A stretch of 64,000 nucleotides of DNA from Pomphorhynchus laevis (Eukaryota > Acanthocephala > Palaeacanthocephala > Echinorhynchida > Pomphorhynchidae): assembly GCA_012934845.2 (NCBI GenBank), contig WNNJ02000746.1, forward strand, positions 62,001-126,000. Direction: 5' to 3'. A model generated the notes under the pieces. The model was not told where the DNA came from. It made no database searches and worked only from the letters and a program-made list of their open reading frames with translations. The translations under genes were made by a program, and so were the position numbers. Of the stretch, positions 20,680-32,406 are shown piece after piece; position 1 is the stretch's first letter; every line of letters starts with the position of its first letter.

Positions 20680-22345
20680 TGAACGGATTTGCTGAGTAAA
20701 TAACGGTCCAGGATTTCTTACGATGTGGCATTTATAGAAAATTGTGTTGATTGATAGACTGGAATTCTATTCATAATATCACTTATAGACGACCATTTCA
20801 GTATCGAAATGATGGAGTACCTGGCAACACTCATTAGTAGAATAAATAAGTTGAATGAACTTCATTCTATGGATGAGTGTTGCCGGGCACACATCATTTC
20901 TATGCTGAAGTAGTCGTCTAGAAATGATATGGCGACTGAAAGTCGTGAATTAAAGTTCAATCTATCAAGCAACACTATTTCCTATATATATTCATTAGTC
21001 GGTTTCATATTATCTTCGTAAGGTTTTTTCAATCCCCTCAGAATCACTGTGTACTACAATCAGCATTGGCGGATATCAACAATGAGCCCACGCCTTCATT
21101 TCGTATTTCGGTCCTGTTACTTTGTCTGTTGAACTCATTGTCGCCGAAATGCTGGTTTATATTTGGCATATATACCAAATTACATAATTTATGTGTTTTA
21201 TAGTTGGTGTGGGCGGTAACTATTATTTGCAATTCGAATTGAAAACCAGCTACAGAATCATTCCGTAATGATTTTCAATTCCATACTAACGGCACTATTG
21301 CCACATCCATTTTCGTTTCGCTCTCTTTCTGCCAAATATTGGTAGCCAAGGGCTAATTAGAAGGCTAACTACCAACTCGTCTACTTTCGAAATTCGACTC
21401 ATCAGAGATTCAAGCTGTCGCTCTCTGTATTTGGATTGCGCTCTTGACTGCTAGGCTACGAATCCACGATTATCAGATTTCCACAACATATGAAACGTTC
21501 CATCATTATCTCTAGAAATTGCATTGTCCGAAATGCTCTTTGAGTATGTTTATTATAGATTGCTTAGTATTATATCATGAGCATCGATTGAAATAGCGAC
21601 TGGTGATCCTGATATGTATACTTAATTTTCCATTGAATATTTGCTAGGTTACACAAGGTGACTTTTGCATTGAAAACCAGCTACATAATCCTTCCTTCAT
21701 GACTTCTAGAGATTACTGACTTCACTTATAGACGACCACTTTAGCACCGAAATGATGGAGTACTCGTCAACACTCATCAGTAGAATGAAGTAGGCACTGG
21801 TCGTTTCGGTTGCCTGTGTGACATTGTGAACGAAGGCATTTCCGACACTTTGCTTAATTGACTGATGATTACGCTTTATGCTAGATCGAATTGCTACAGC
21901 GGACCATCCTTAAACACTAGGTAGAGGTTGTTGCTGAATTGTCGCTGCACTCGTTGAATCCTTAATGGAAACGGTATGTATAATGGTAGTGCACGGATGT
22001 GCTGAGTAAACAACAATCCAGAATTTCTTACGAAATGCGACATAGAAAATGGTGTTGCTTAATGGACTGGACTTTGATTCACGACTTTTAATCATCATGC
22101 CACTACTAGATGACTCTTTCAGCATCGAAATGATGCAATACCAGGCATCATTCATCTATATAATGAAGTTTATTCTACTGATAAGTGTTAACCGGTACTT
22201 CATCATTTCGATGCTGAAATGGTCGTCGAGAAGTGAAATCGTAAATCAAAGTCCAGTCTATCAAGCAACACAATTTTCTATAAATGCCGCATCGTAAGAA
22301 ATCCTGAACCGTTGTTTATTCAGCACATTCGTGCACCACCATTAT
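20680..22345. repeat. Cluster of the 380-bp repeat family in both orientations
   Basis: At 20690-20850 (minus) and 20865-20990 (plus), and again at 21725-22150 (minus) and 22157-22340 (plus), units of the 23.4-24.3 kb family face each other as fold-backs. Marker blocks: GACGACCA.TT, CATCATTTCGATGCTGAA, CTATCAAGCAACAC, GGATTTCTTACGA. The minus unit at 21727-21814 keeps all three hammerhead strands; the plus halves mostly keep the CUGAUGA and cleavage strands. The stretch 21020-21700 is more degraded and holds partial units (GAAAACCAGCTACA repeats). No gene. Confidence 0.6.
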
Positions 22346-23344
22346 AATTATATATAGACATTATGTTATTATATTTTAAAACATTATATTCTAAACATTA
22401 TGGACATTTGTAAATTAAAATAATTATTAGTACCGAAAGTAATTTAAAGTATTTCGTTAATTAATGTTTTATTGGTATTTTAACTTAAATTTTGATTTTA
22501 TTTTATACCATTTTTTATTATATTGTAAAATATACGTTTGGTAATGAACATGCTTTGCAAAATATCATCCTTATTTATTATACTAAACACATAATTAATG
22601 TATAATTATTTAATTTTATCAATTTGGAAAATTATTAATTACTAATATCCGAAATATTATGTATTAATTTAAAATGTAATTTTTATATATTATTATTTAT
22701 TAGCACCTTGATTAATTCCGGATGAATAGTCATACCAAATGACAACGTCAGAAGGCAAAATGATTAATAACTTGTGTTACATATACCATTAAATTTTTAC
22801 ATTGCACATTTAAATTTTTGAGTTAAATTTATCATTGCATATTTACAAATCGACTATAACATAATGAACTAAGCTTTATTACATTAAATTTTAAAAAGCT
22901 TCACTTTTGAACATTAAATTGTTAAAACTATTAAAATGTGATTTGATGTACGCTATAGAAAGCATTTAAAATCAAAATGTACATGCAATGTATGCCAGAA
23001 ACTGGTTCAAACCCAATTACAGTATTCATTAATTTACACTTACAATCACACAATATCAATTTGTTTTGAGTTTGTTCGTGCAACACGGAAGAAACCACTA
23101 TTGATATTGTATTGTTTAGCGTTGGATACTATTATTTCACACTTTCTCTTCTTTTCAACTCGTGAGTGCATATATATTATTTACTATCCAAGGAAATTTA
23201 CTTTCTATCTATTAATATTTGAGTTTTCATTTACTATTGTAAGAAGTTATTAAGTGTTAGGTATCTTTACAATCGATTGCCACAATTTTACGAAAGATAA
23301 AATAAATAAGGTACATCAATGTGTTGCAAATAAAGAGGTTAAAA
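22346..23344. other. AT-rich, no gene seen
   Basis: Stop-rich, no repeat or motif recognised. Confidence 0.45.
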
Positions 23345-23752
23345 GGAATTTTGCAGGCACCATGTCACACAGGAAACCAAAACTACCAGTCGGTACTTCA
23401 TTCTACTGTTGAGTGTTGCCTAGTACTCCATCATTTCGGTGCTAAAGTGATCGTCTAGAAGTGACATGGTGACTGAAAGTCGTGAATCGAAGTCAAGTCT
23501 ATCAAGCAACACAATTTTCTATAAATGCCGCATTTCGTAGGAAATCCTGAGCCGTTGTTTATTCAGCACATCAGTGCACTACTACTATACATGCCGTATC
23601 AATTAAGGATCCAACGAGTGCAGCGACAATTCAGCAACAACCTATGCCTAGTGTTTAAGGATGGTCCGCACAGCAATTCGATCTGGTTAAGAGCGAAAGC
23701 CTCAGACAATTAAGCAAAGTGTCGGAAACGCCTTTATTCACAATGTCACACA

Positions 23753-23840
23753 GGCAACCGAAACGACCAGTGTGTACCTCATTCTACTGATGAGTGTTGC
23801 CGAGTACTCATCATTTCGATGCTGACATGGTCGTCTAGAA
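23753..23840 (+). ncRNA. Hammerhead-like motif with permuted strand order, array unit 2
   Basis: Strand 1: GGCAAC-CGAAA-CGACCA (23753-23769). Strand 2: TTCTA-CTGATGA-GTGTTGCC (23782-23801). Strand 3: TGGTCG-TC-TAGAA (23828-23840). Helix II GGCAAC/GTTGCC (6 bp plus a core G-C pair with one bulged base), helix III CGACCA/TGGTCG (6 bp), helix I TTCTA/TAGAA (5 bp). Linkers are 12 and 26 nt; the linkers also contain GTACC and a weaker match to it that could extend helix III. Known types have the cyclic order CUGAUGA, GAAA, cleavage; here it is GAAA, CUGAUGA, cleavage. Confidence 0.5.
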
Positions 23841-24132
23841 GTGACATGGTGATTGAAAGTCGTGAATCGAAGTCCAGTCTATCAAGCAACACCATTTAGT
23901 ATAAATGCCGTATTTCGTAAGAAATCCTGGACCGTTGTCTACTCAGCACATTCGTGCATTACTATTATACCTGCCGTATCCATTTAGGATCCAACGAGTG
24001 CAGCGACAATTCAGCAACAACCTCTGCCTAGTGTTTAAGGATGGTCCGCACAGCAATTCGATCTGGTTAAGAGCGAAAGCCTCAGACAATTAAGCAAAGT
24101 GTCGGAAACGCCTTTATTCACAATGTCACACA

Positions 24133-24220
24133 GGCAACCGAAACGACCAGTGTGTACCTCATTCTACTGATGAGTGTTGCCGGGTACTCATCATTTCGAT
24201 GCTGAAGTGGTCGTCTAGAA
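24133..24220 (+). ncRNA. Hammerhead-like motif with permuted strand order, array unit 3
   Basis: Same three strands as unit 2 (24133-24149, 24162-24181, 24208-24220) with all helices intact; GTACC in the first linker is fully complementary to GGTAC in the second. With a neighbouring unit, strand 1 and strand 3 of one unit plus strand 2 of the next give the canonical type II order, so a dimeric transcript could fold conventionally. Confidence 0.5.
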
Positions 24221-24345
24221 GTGACATGGTGATTGAAAGTCGTGAATCTAAGTCTAGTCTATCAAGCAACACCATTTTCTATAAATGCCGCATTTCGTAG
24301 GAAATCCTGGGCCGTTATTTATTCAGCACATCCGTGCACAACCAT

Positions 24346-26600
24346 TATATATATTGAATATTTGCTAGTTCACACACGTGACTTTAGCATTGAAAACCAG
24401 CTACAGAATATTTCCTTCATGACTATATATACGACAACACATATCAACAAACTTTGAATCTTCAAACACTAAAATTAGATTAATTTTACAATTAGTTTTC
24501 CAATCAATTAATATATGCTATATATTCAATATTTTTATTATATAAAGTATACAATATTATTTCTTTTTAAATAAGAAACAATATATTTGTACAATCAAAC
24601 TCAAAAATTTACTCAAAAAATAGGTTTTTCGTTTTGTCAACCTATCATCGTAAAAGTTTAATCTCTGACTTTAGGATATTCGAAAATGTGAGATAACATG
24701 TTCTTTAATTCGTTGAAATCTTGTTTTATTTAGCATATAATCAATATAAAGAATATATATAAAGAATGCATACACTGTATATTTGAATATATATATTGTA
24801 TATTGGAATACACAGTAACAATATATAGTTACATAATACATTTAGTAACATAAATTAAATGTTATAAATATTATAACTTATATTATAAATTATTATTAAA
24901 TTAATACATTTACTTTTATCTGGAAAATGTACTTATAATTTGATAATAGAATAGATATAGCCGAAGTCGTTAAAGAAAATAATATACAGAAAACGGGAAT
25001 TAACAAACAAGCATTCTAACACTTAAATCTATTTGTGCTTATAGATCATAGAATAAAATTTTCCTTACACATACATGTACTATTTCCATTTGTCTTCGCG
25101 CAATATGGTAACAAAAGTTGAACAGTGATAATAACATATAAATCATTTACTTCATTGAAACGGCTACATATTTTGTACTACAATCAGATTTCGTCCCTTC
25201 TTCTTCAAACCTAAATGGCAGCGAAGCCAAATATATGCTAATGATCCATTTCCTCAGATGAAATTTGATTAGATAGTGTAATTTCCAATTCGAATATACT
25301 ATTCACAATTCATAAAGATCTACAACTGAAGTTTAAATGTATTTTTAATAATACCTTCATGATTTCTTCAATAAAATCTGATATTTTAATTTTTATTTTT
25401 AAAAGCATTTACATTTCATCCATTAATTTCATAGAATGGTTATTTGTTTTATAGGCCATTGCAATAAGTGTCAGTAATGCCAAAACTGGCATCATTGATA
25501 AACCATTTTATAAAACACGACGGTTTATCTAACCTACTATTTTATTTGATCCTTCACTTTGTTAAACCAAAAGTAGAAAGACAACGTTGAATCAGGTATA
25601 ATAATGTATTACTTACATACAATAAATATCCTCTTCGACCGGTGAGTCGAGCCATATATGTAGAAACCCAATAAGTTTCCAAAGAACACGTTTTCAATTA
25701 ATTGAGCAGATATTAATGATAGTTTTTTATAATTTAAGTTATTATAATACATTTAAATAGCATTTAAGGACTTATAAAACATAAAATATGTGTGCATGTA
25801 TCTTCGTTGTTTAAACGTAAATGTTTGAATGTTATTTTATTTTTCAGATAGACTTCAATTCACACGTGTCATATATTTAGAAGTTGTTTGCATTTCAGCT
25901 TGACACGATATAGAATTTTGTTTTCGTTTAGTTTCTGAAAAGTGTGTTTCTTAAAAAATATAAATAGTGGTATTTTGGTTTTGTCTCGATGTAGTCACAT
26001 AAATGCGAAATTTAGTCTTATCCGTTAAACGATGACATGGTAAGTTACAATCAAAGCGATCGCGCAATATGGACGAACTATTTAACCACCCCTGTAATCA
26101 ATTTAAATGGTGTCGACCGGTAAAGGATATATATAGTGTATCAAACATGGCTAAAACAGCGATGATCAGCATCCACTTAAACACGTATTCGATCCAGATC
26201 TATTTTCGTTGTACATACGGGCTATATATGTTCTCACACATCTGCATCAGTCGCGTTAATTTACAGTCTTTTACTTCGCTCACGTTCATATGCGAATCTC
26301 GATATTTTCTCTCTATTTATATCGAGTTGTGACTACATTTCATCATCATCATCACCACCACTATGGCAATGGCAAATTAGCAGTGAAACAATAGCGAAAA
26401 AAAACTAATTATCGACAAATATGTAGTAAGTATGTTGTCTTATCTGAAAAATCAAATGTTCGGCAGCTTGCCATATGCTGGATGCTGTTTATTGAATTGA
26501 CAAAGAAAACTGAATATCCGTGTAATTGCAGTGAACTTAGAGTATATATCATTTTACAGCATCTCGGCACGGGTCTCTCTTATCCACATACAAGGATATA
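24346..26600. other. AT-rich intergenic region with one Naiad module scrap
   Basis: No gene. About 25212-25305 is half of a Naiad 3' module on the minus strand (GGCAGCGAAGCCAAATA, GCTAATGATCC, TTTCCTCAGATGAAATTTGA). A CAT/CAC run lies at about 26340-26362. The open frame at 26069-26332 has no protein features. Confidence 0.45.
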
Positions 26601-26610
26601 AATAGGAGTG

Positions 26611-26757
26611 ATGGTGGCTTCAGCGAAACATTTTTCTTTCATTGTCTTGCTGTTTTCTGCTCTAACGACGACTATACTGCTATTGCAGGCTCATTGTTTT
26701 TATTTTCTTTACTCTCTACTACTCACATACACAGGTAAAGCTATATATTATTTCTAG
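26611..26757 (+). CDS. Possible short secreted-peptide ORF or signal exon
   Basis: 48 codons starting MVASAKHFSFIVLLFSAL, then TTTILLLQAHC: a basic start followed by a hydrophobic core, as in a signal peptide. A GT donor-like site (ACACAG|GTAAAG) occurs near the end, so it could be a first exon; no second exon was found. A TATAAATAG lies at about 26598, too close to the ATG to act as its promoter. A perfect heat-shock-type TTC..GAA..TTC array overlaps the stop (26752-26769). Weak: hydrophobic ORFs are common in T-rich DNA. Confidence 0.2.
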   Translation: MVASAKHFSFIVLLFSALTTTILLLQAHCFYFLYSLLLTYTGKAIYYF

Positions 26758-27489
26758 AATGTTCTAGAGCGCAGTGACTCCTATTTAAATTTTCATCAGT
26801 GACGATTTCTTCTATATTTTTCGACAGTCAAAAATACACGAAATTATTTTGGTAAGTTGTTTTCGATATACAGCTTTCTAAAATTTAAATTTGCTGTTTC
26901 TGATGGTTTTAATGTTCAGTAGCAGTAAAAAGTAGATTTAACAACAAATTACCAAAATCTATTACAGAAGCTATATATAAAGGTACAATTTTGAACGGTC
27001 TTTAATAAACGTTTAGATTTTCAAAATATGTGATCAATTATTTTAATCACAAAATACGCAAATACATACGAGTGTTTATGATGAACACAGCGGGCAAAGT
27101 ATCTAGAACGTGTTTCTAATTGGACTAATTGATCATTAACATTTTTTATTTTAAGAGATACCAGAAAAGCTGGACCTCATTTTTAAGACAATTGTACATC
27201 TTTAAAATTACAAGAGTTTAAAATTACAATAATCATTTAAAATACAGTCAATGTATAAACACGACTCAACTTTGAAAATCATCACAAAAACCTTTCTGAA
27301 AGCAATTTTTTGTGTTTACGTGGTTTAAGATCACGCCAAAGTTGACAGCATTCATTTTAGCGTACATCATTATTACCAAGTTCCTTTTTTACTTTATTTT
27401 TTTCATGTCAATTTAGACCTATTTAATGATAACCTAGAAATTGCGCAAACGTTGAAATTATCACCAGTTATTACTATCGGAAAAAAATA

Positions 27490-27675
27490 ATAGCAATAAA
27501 TAACTATTGGAGCTGGATCAAAAGAAAGAAGGATTTTTTTTTGATATTTCGCTAACTTCTGTTAGCATTTTCAGAAAATTACTTAGTAATATTCTGAAGA
27601 GGCTAACAGAGAAGTTAGCAAAATATAAAATAAAATTTTCCTTCTTTCTTTGATTCAGCTCCAATAGTTATTTAT
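27490..27675. mobile_element. Hairpin MITE, copy 1
   Basis: An almost complete inverted repeat: TATTGGAGCTGGATCAAAAG at the left, its complement CTTTGATTCAGCTCCAATA at the right, and inner arms GCTAACTTCTGTTAGC / GCTAACAGAGAAGTTAGC. No coding capacity. The same element occurs at 28655-28815, which makes a dispersed MITE family more likely than a local palindrome. Confidence 0.6.
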
Positions 27676-27679
27676 CAAA

Positions 27680-28360
27680 TTATATTTTATACATTTGCAC
27701 ACTTGAAAGTGTCCATGTAAAACAGCATTTCTATTAAAAGTATTAAGTGCCTGATGCATGGTTAAACCGCAATACGCACTGCCATGCACAGAGCTTATGC
27801 TAAATTCCCTCCGATGATTCAGATTAAGGGTAGTTCTGTTTTTCAAGCTTTAGACATTGTTTAAGCGTGTGTTAAGGTGCCTATAGATGATTATTAAAGT
27901 CACGGTACTGATGAGCTCCGTTAGAGTGAAACGCGTATACCGTTGTTGAAGTTATATATAGGAACACAATTTATGAGTTCCTGTAAAAACTGACGTATCG
28001 ACACTGGATCCTGGTATATTAGCTAGCGTGACAATTACTTCATTTGTATTGTTAAATTCCATGTATCCAGGAGCAGACAGATTAATTGACGATGGAAGAG
28101 AGTCAACTGCCAGATCAAGTGCCTGGAAGGGGTTCATTCTTCATGTGGGATTCTCCATTATGGGGTTAGCGATCTTGTAATACGGTCGGTTTAACATATC
28201 AATGCTAGATAATATAGCTTTTGAATTTCCTCTCGTGAGTGCTATTGATATTCGTTGAAAGAGCCGTGCAGATGCGATGCTGCAGAAAGAGCAGATGCTG
28301 CAGAAAGAGCCGATGCTACTGAAAGAGCCTGCAGATGCGAGCCGTGCAGATAGATGCACT
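27680..28360 (-). other. Unassigned repeat region with coding-like remnants
   Basis: About 27690-27790 matches 37530-37625 (ACTTGAAAGTGTCC, AACAGCATTTCTATT, GTGCCTGATGCATGGTTAAA), so a ~95-bp piece is repetitive. Further up, minus-strand frames read NPFQALDLAVDSLPSSINLS, PGYMEFNNTNEVIVTLANIP (27952-28137) and SKAILSSIDMLNRPYYKIAN (28141-28359), which look like decayed coding sequence of no family I recognise. At 28262-28330 a short plus-strand repeat spells DAAERA-like hexapeptides. Confidence 0.3.
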
Positions 28361-28654
28361 TAGAATAACGTAAAAATGTAATTGTGTTCACGCAGCAATA
28401 TAACGATTTGATTTAACATGTTAAATTTAATTGTGTTAACTGTTTTGAAATCAAACACAATACATCCACTATTATGTATCGGATCGCGGATGAAGAGAAT
28501 CTACAAGGCTAATCGTGGTATATTCATTCACACCTGATTGGACACGACGGGGTCTACAATTTGTTTGTAAAATTGACATGGACAAAACATGGACTCAATA
28601 AAAAGGATCTCGACATAGCTTTTTAAATAGTTGATAATGATCTATTATTGATAA

Positions 28655-28815
28655 ATAATTATTGGAGCTGGATCAAAAGAAAGAAGAAATTGTTTTTGAT
28701 ATTTTGCTGACTACTGTAGCATCTTTAGAAAATTACATTTTCTGAAAATGCTAACAGAAGTTAGCGAAACATCAAAAATAATTTCTTCATTCCTTTGATC
28801 CAGTTTCAAGAATTA
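28655..28815. mobile_element. Hairpin MITE, copy 2
   Basis: Same ends as copy 1 (TATTGGAGCTGGATCAAAAG on the left; CTTTGATCCAGTTTC on the right) with internal arms around AGAAAATTACATTTTCT. More diverged on the right side. Confidence 0.55.
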
Positions 28816-29995
28816 ATTACTCGATATAACAAAAATCTTTATCATTTCCCCTGCTTAATGCAATTGTAATAGCACTACAAATTAAGTAGAATATATCAAC
28901 TTAAAATTATAAATGGGAATAAATCAAATGAAGGTATTTTTGATTGTGTGTACTACGATAGATTTCTTAGATTGTTGAATTTGTTACACTAAACGCTGGG
29001 CGATTAAATTAGTAGTACATATCGATAATCGTTTTGTTGAAGTGTATAAAACAACAAGTCTAACTTTTGAGACGGATATTTGGTTTCCAAGATACTAAGT
29101 CCATCTGTTTGAGTGGGATATATTTATCATAGCTGGATTAGTTGCCTTGGCGATGCCTGTATAAACGACGGCTTTAACTATGTTTTTGATAGTGTTCATC
29201 AATTTTAGGTTTTGAAATCGAATTTGAGTATAAAACATTTATTTTTTCTTTATTTCGAAATTAAATTACATGAAAAAGTATATCTCGACATTTTTGGTTA
29301 ATGTAAGATTGAAATAGTGCATTTTTGTGATAAATAAATTTGAGATAAAATAAATTGAAATTTAAAACCTTGAAACTATACAAACAATTATAAAGTTTAA
29401 TGGTGATCTGATAAGCTAATTTTTATGCTCTCACATTCCTGTATTTTTCCAATGTATCGGAAATGATTATTGATACCGGGATCCACGCATGTCCTAGGTG
29501 ATATTCTTGACCTAATCGATGTTCCTGATCATATTATCACGTTTCAATCATGATCAATCTACGATCATGGTTATTCTTAGTGACTTCCTTGTTACGTTTA
29601 CTCTCAAACTTCCGCGCTCATTAATCCCTATAAAGGTTTATAATTCCATCCTTGTCATAAGCTACAACTTTATGAACTGTATACTGCTATAGTTTAATCA
29701 TTTATCACCAACGCAAACTTTATTTCATTGTTTCCTGACGAATTATTGTTTTTGTACAATTCTGAACTTACCAACATTTTGAACATCATTTTGCTTTATA
29801 AATTATATTTTTTAAACGCCAAACAGAGCACCGTGGTTCGACATTGAATGCAGACTTTCTAAACGCAAATATCTTAAACAAATACCTCAGATATCTTAAA
29901 CATTATTAGCGCATTGTCTTCTAAATTATCAATGATATAATTCAGATCAGATAACTGAGTCTACGTATTTTATACATTTTTTTAGATTTAATTAT
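28816..29995. other. No gene seen
   Basis: AT-rich. A reverse copy of the tag AGATAACTGAGTCTACGTA near 29948 belongs to the tag dispersed with the Naiad modules. Confidence 0.45.
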
Positions 29996-31421
29996 TTTTT
30001 AATAAGCATAATTTATTATTCATTTGATACAATCTGCGGTTCCCTCAAATGGGCCTTTGTGCAATCAATTATGATCTTGTCATTATTCTGTGATTGGATG
30101 CGTGCTGGTAGGAAAATACCCTACATAAGTAGGGTATTATAAGTAATACCCTACTTATGAATTTTTTTTTTCATAAGTGTCAAAATTTCGGAATATTACT
30201 GTCTTGAGCGCTGCGCCTTTATCGCAGCTAGTGATTTCAGAAATAGCATCATCTCATCGCCCATATCACCCGACGTGGAGAAGACGAGAGGCACGAATCT
30301 GCTCCGTTCAAGACTCACAATGCGTTCACTGTATTTCGCCTTTTTTTGCTTCATTGCTGGCAAACACGGAGGCAAGGACACCACAAGCATACGATTGAGC
30401 GTGAATATTAAAGATGGTGACGTATAGAAACGTCCGCTCAAATCGATTGCTCTGAAGTCCGGAACATACAATGTCCAAACGTGCACCTCTGTCGCGCGTA
30501 GTCGTCCGAGCTTCCAAATCAAATTCAGCTGGGACATCAGTGAGCTCAGGTTTGACCCCAACACCATGACAAATTGTTGTATGATCCTGCGCGAGCAAGT
30601 CCCGCACGATATTGTGCCGGATTGATGGCAACCCTCCTCGTTTGCAGGAAAGGGCATGGCTGATATTAACGCTATCTCCGCAAGCGCAGACATTCTTACT
30701 CAATTCGATGGGCGTCCAACCGTATTTTATACATTATATAAATAAAAATAAAGATAAATAATTATAAGTAGTAAATAATTATATAGGTGTTATACAATTA
30801 ATATTTATATAATGATAAAATTTATTATTAAAATGTATTATTTGTTTAAAAATGTTTATTTATTATTCAAATTATAAGATTTATTATTACAATTTATTTA
30901 TTGTTAATTTATTAAAATTTATTATAAAAATATGCAGCTATATAATGCACTATTTGAACCGCCAAGTGATTACCAAACGATCCTAATTATGCAAGGTTTG
31001 TTAATAATGAAATCTAAACTACTAGCCTTTGAAAATAGCTCATAGTTGAAATCTGAACCGTAAGAAACCCAAAATCGTCCAAATCATGCTCGGATGAGCG
31101 ATTTTTCTCACGGCCACTTTGATTTCGATTTAACTTTTCTCGTCTGACGAGATTTTGAGTTCTTTACATTAGTCTTATTAGAACAAACTCTGATAGAGCT
31201 TGTTCCTTTGTTGGTATGCCAAGTCAATATTTGGTTGATCTATAATTTGACTTTTTATATTTGATAGTCTTATTTCAGTTGAATACCAAGCAAATAATAA
31301 TTCGGTTTTAGTTTCTTAAATTTACATGCACTAATCTTTGAACAATGTTTGTTTCATGAAATCAAGGAAAAGTGTAACATAATTATAATAAAATCAAATT
31401 ATAGTAATTTAATCATAATTT
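29996..31421 (-). repeat. Left arm of a 1.4-kb inverted duplication
   Basis: Reverse complement of 38982-40436, nearly base for base. Contents read on the minus strand: AT-rich lead, then the RT-element tail (30196-30703), then a 3' flank. The arms differ chiefly near 30114-30165. There the right arm has about 85 bp (including GCATGCCTGTAGGG) that the left arm lacks, and the left arm instead has a small palindrome built from ATACCCTAC and CTTATGA words. High identity implies a fairly recent duplication. Confidence 0.8.
30196..30703 (-). CDS. C-terminal zinc-finger/nuclease-like domain of the RT element, left copy
   Basis: The frame at 30326-30703 reads NVCACGDSVNISHALSCKRG, then GLPSIRHNIVRDLLAQ, then TRDRGARLDIVCSG and RFERTFLYVTIF. 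This is the Cys/His cluster (C.C...H.L.C..GG..RHN..RD) and the D...ER.F..V core that end the RT family seen at 12-15 kb. The overlapping frame 30196-30693 continues with the closing block SRFVPLVFSTSGDMGDEMM. The PD-(D/E)XK-like role is inferred from pattern. No RT precedes it, so it is a 5'-truncated copy. Confidence 0.65.
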
Positions 31422-32392
31422 AAAGTATAATTATTATAATTTAATATCACACATTATCTTCAGCTACTAATCAAAATTATTCAACACCGAAAATAACGGG
31501 AGTCTTGTCGAATGTAACTTAAGTGTATAGACATATCGTGAGTTGTGTACGTAGTGAAGATGCCAAATAGAATTATCAGAGAAATCTTTGGGTGACTTTC
31601 TATGCAGCATGTGTTCCGTTAAACTTTTAAAATTGAAAATCCACGATGAATTCAACAGGTCAGTCGCTCCTATGAAAAATGAAATAAAACAACTAAGAAA
31701 ATACCTTATATTCTATCATGTGACTCATACTTATTCACATGATAATTTTCTTAGTTTGACATATTCTAACCGTTTATTTGCTAATGTCCTCCACAGGAAG
31801 TTGTTAAAACTGTACTTGTTAATAAAGCTTAAGATAAGCCATCTTTATTGCCCTGAAATCTATGAGAGTTTGCAATCAACAGACGCGTACATCTTCTATC
31901 GTTACCATACCAGGTCTTGATTCTTCCGTAGAAGAATTAAGAACTATCCAACTTCGGCCTTGGTACAAACAAACTGGAGAAACCCTGAAGCAAATAAGAT
32001 GCCGTTAACCTTGAGAGTTTCAATCCATAGTTATCATTTTAAATACTGCTCATTTTGCTTAAATATGCATAATATATTAGCTTAATGCACTTGCATTTTT
32101 ATGCTTTCCTGATGCACGTTTTCTCATGTAAACATTTGTTAAACCTATCGCTAAGTGAAAGTGGCTCCTTAAAGCATGTATAGGCAGCCTAAAATATACA
32201 GTCATTTGATAATTTTTTTTCTACAGTATTAAAGGCTTGACATAACATGCATTTTATTTTATTATTGCTTCCTGTATATTTGAATGTATTTATAAATTAC
32301 AATTATTGTCTCATTATAATAATATAATTTCTAATACAATGTTGGTAATATTATTATATTACTATCTGTTCTAATTAATATTATAATTTCAG
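31422..32392. other. Upstream flank of the MLF-like gene; no supported exon
   Basis: Contains a frame at 31588-31920 and one at 31862-32008 (ending VEELRTIQLRPWYKQTGETL) that look mildly coding but match nothing I know. An upstream non-coding exon of the MLF-like gene could lie here, since the coding exon is preceded by a good acceptor at 32391-32392. Confidence 0.35.
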
Positions 32393-32406
32393 ATACGAAA
32401 TTAAAA

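Larger units (their letters stand above)
23345..24345 (+). repeat. 380-bp tandem repeat array, nearly three units
   Basis: GAAA strands start at 23373, 23753 and 24133, exactly 380 bp apart. Units 2 and 3 are almost identical; unit 1 is more diverged at its start. Each unit is: hammerhead strands (first ~90 bp), GTGACATGGTGATTGAAAG, CTATCAAGCAACAC, a CCTG..CCGTTGT block, and GGAAACGCCTTTATTCAC before the next unit. The identical 62-codon frames at 23525 and 23905 come from this DNA identity and show no protein features. Size, tandem order and ribozyme boxes resemble retrozymes or satellite RNAs. Confidence 0.7.

Noticed and set aside
23525-24093. Two identical 62-codon ORFs exactly 380 bp apart
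   Set aside because: They follow from the tandem DNA repeat; no start context, domain or codon bias supports a protein.
26069-26332. 87-codon ORF
   Set aside because: No domain, and composition like the AT-rich flanks.
31862-32008. 48-codon ORF ending ETLKQIRCR
   Set aside because: No recognisable family; could be chance or an old exon.
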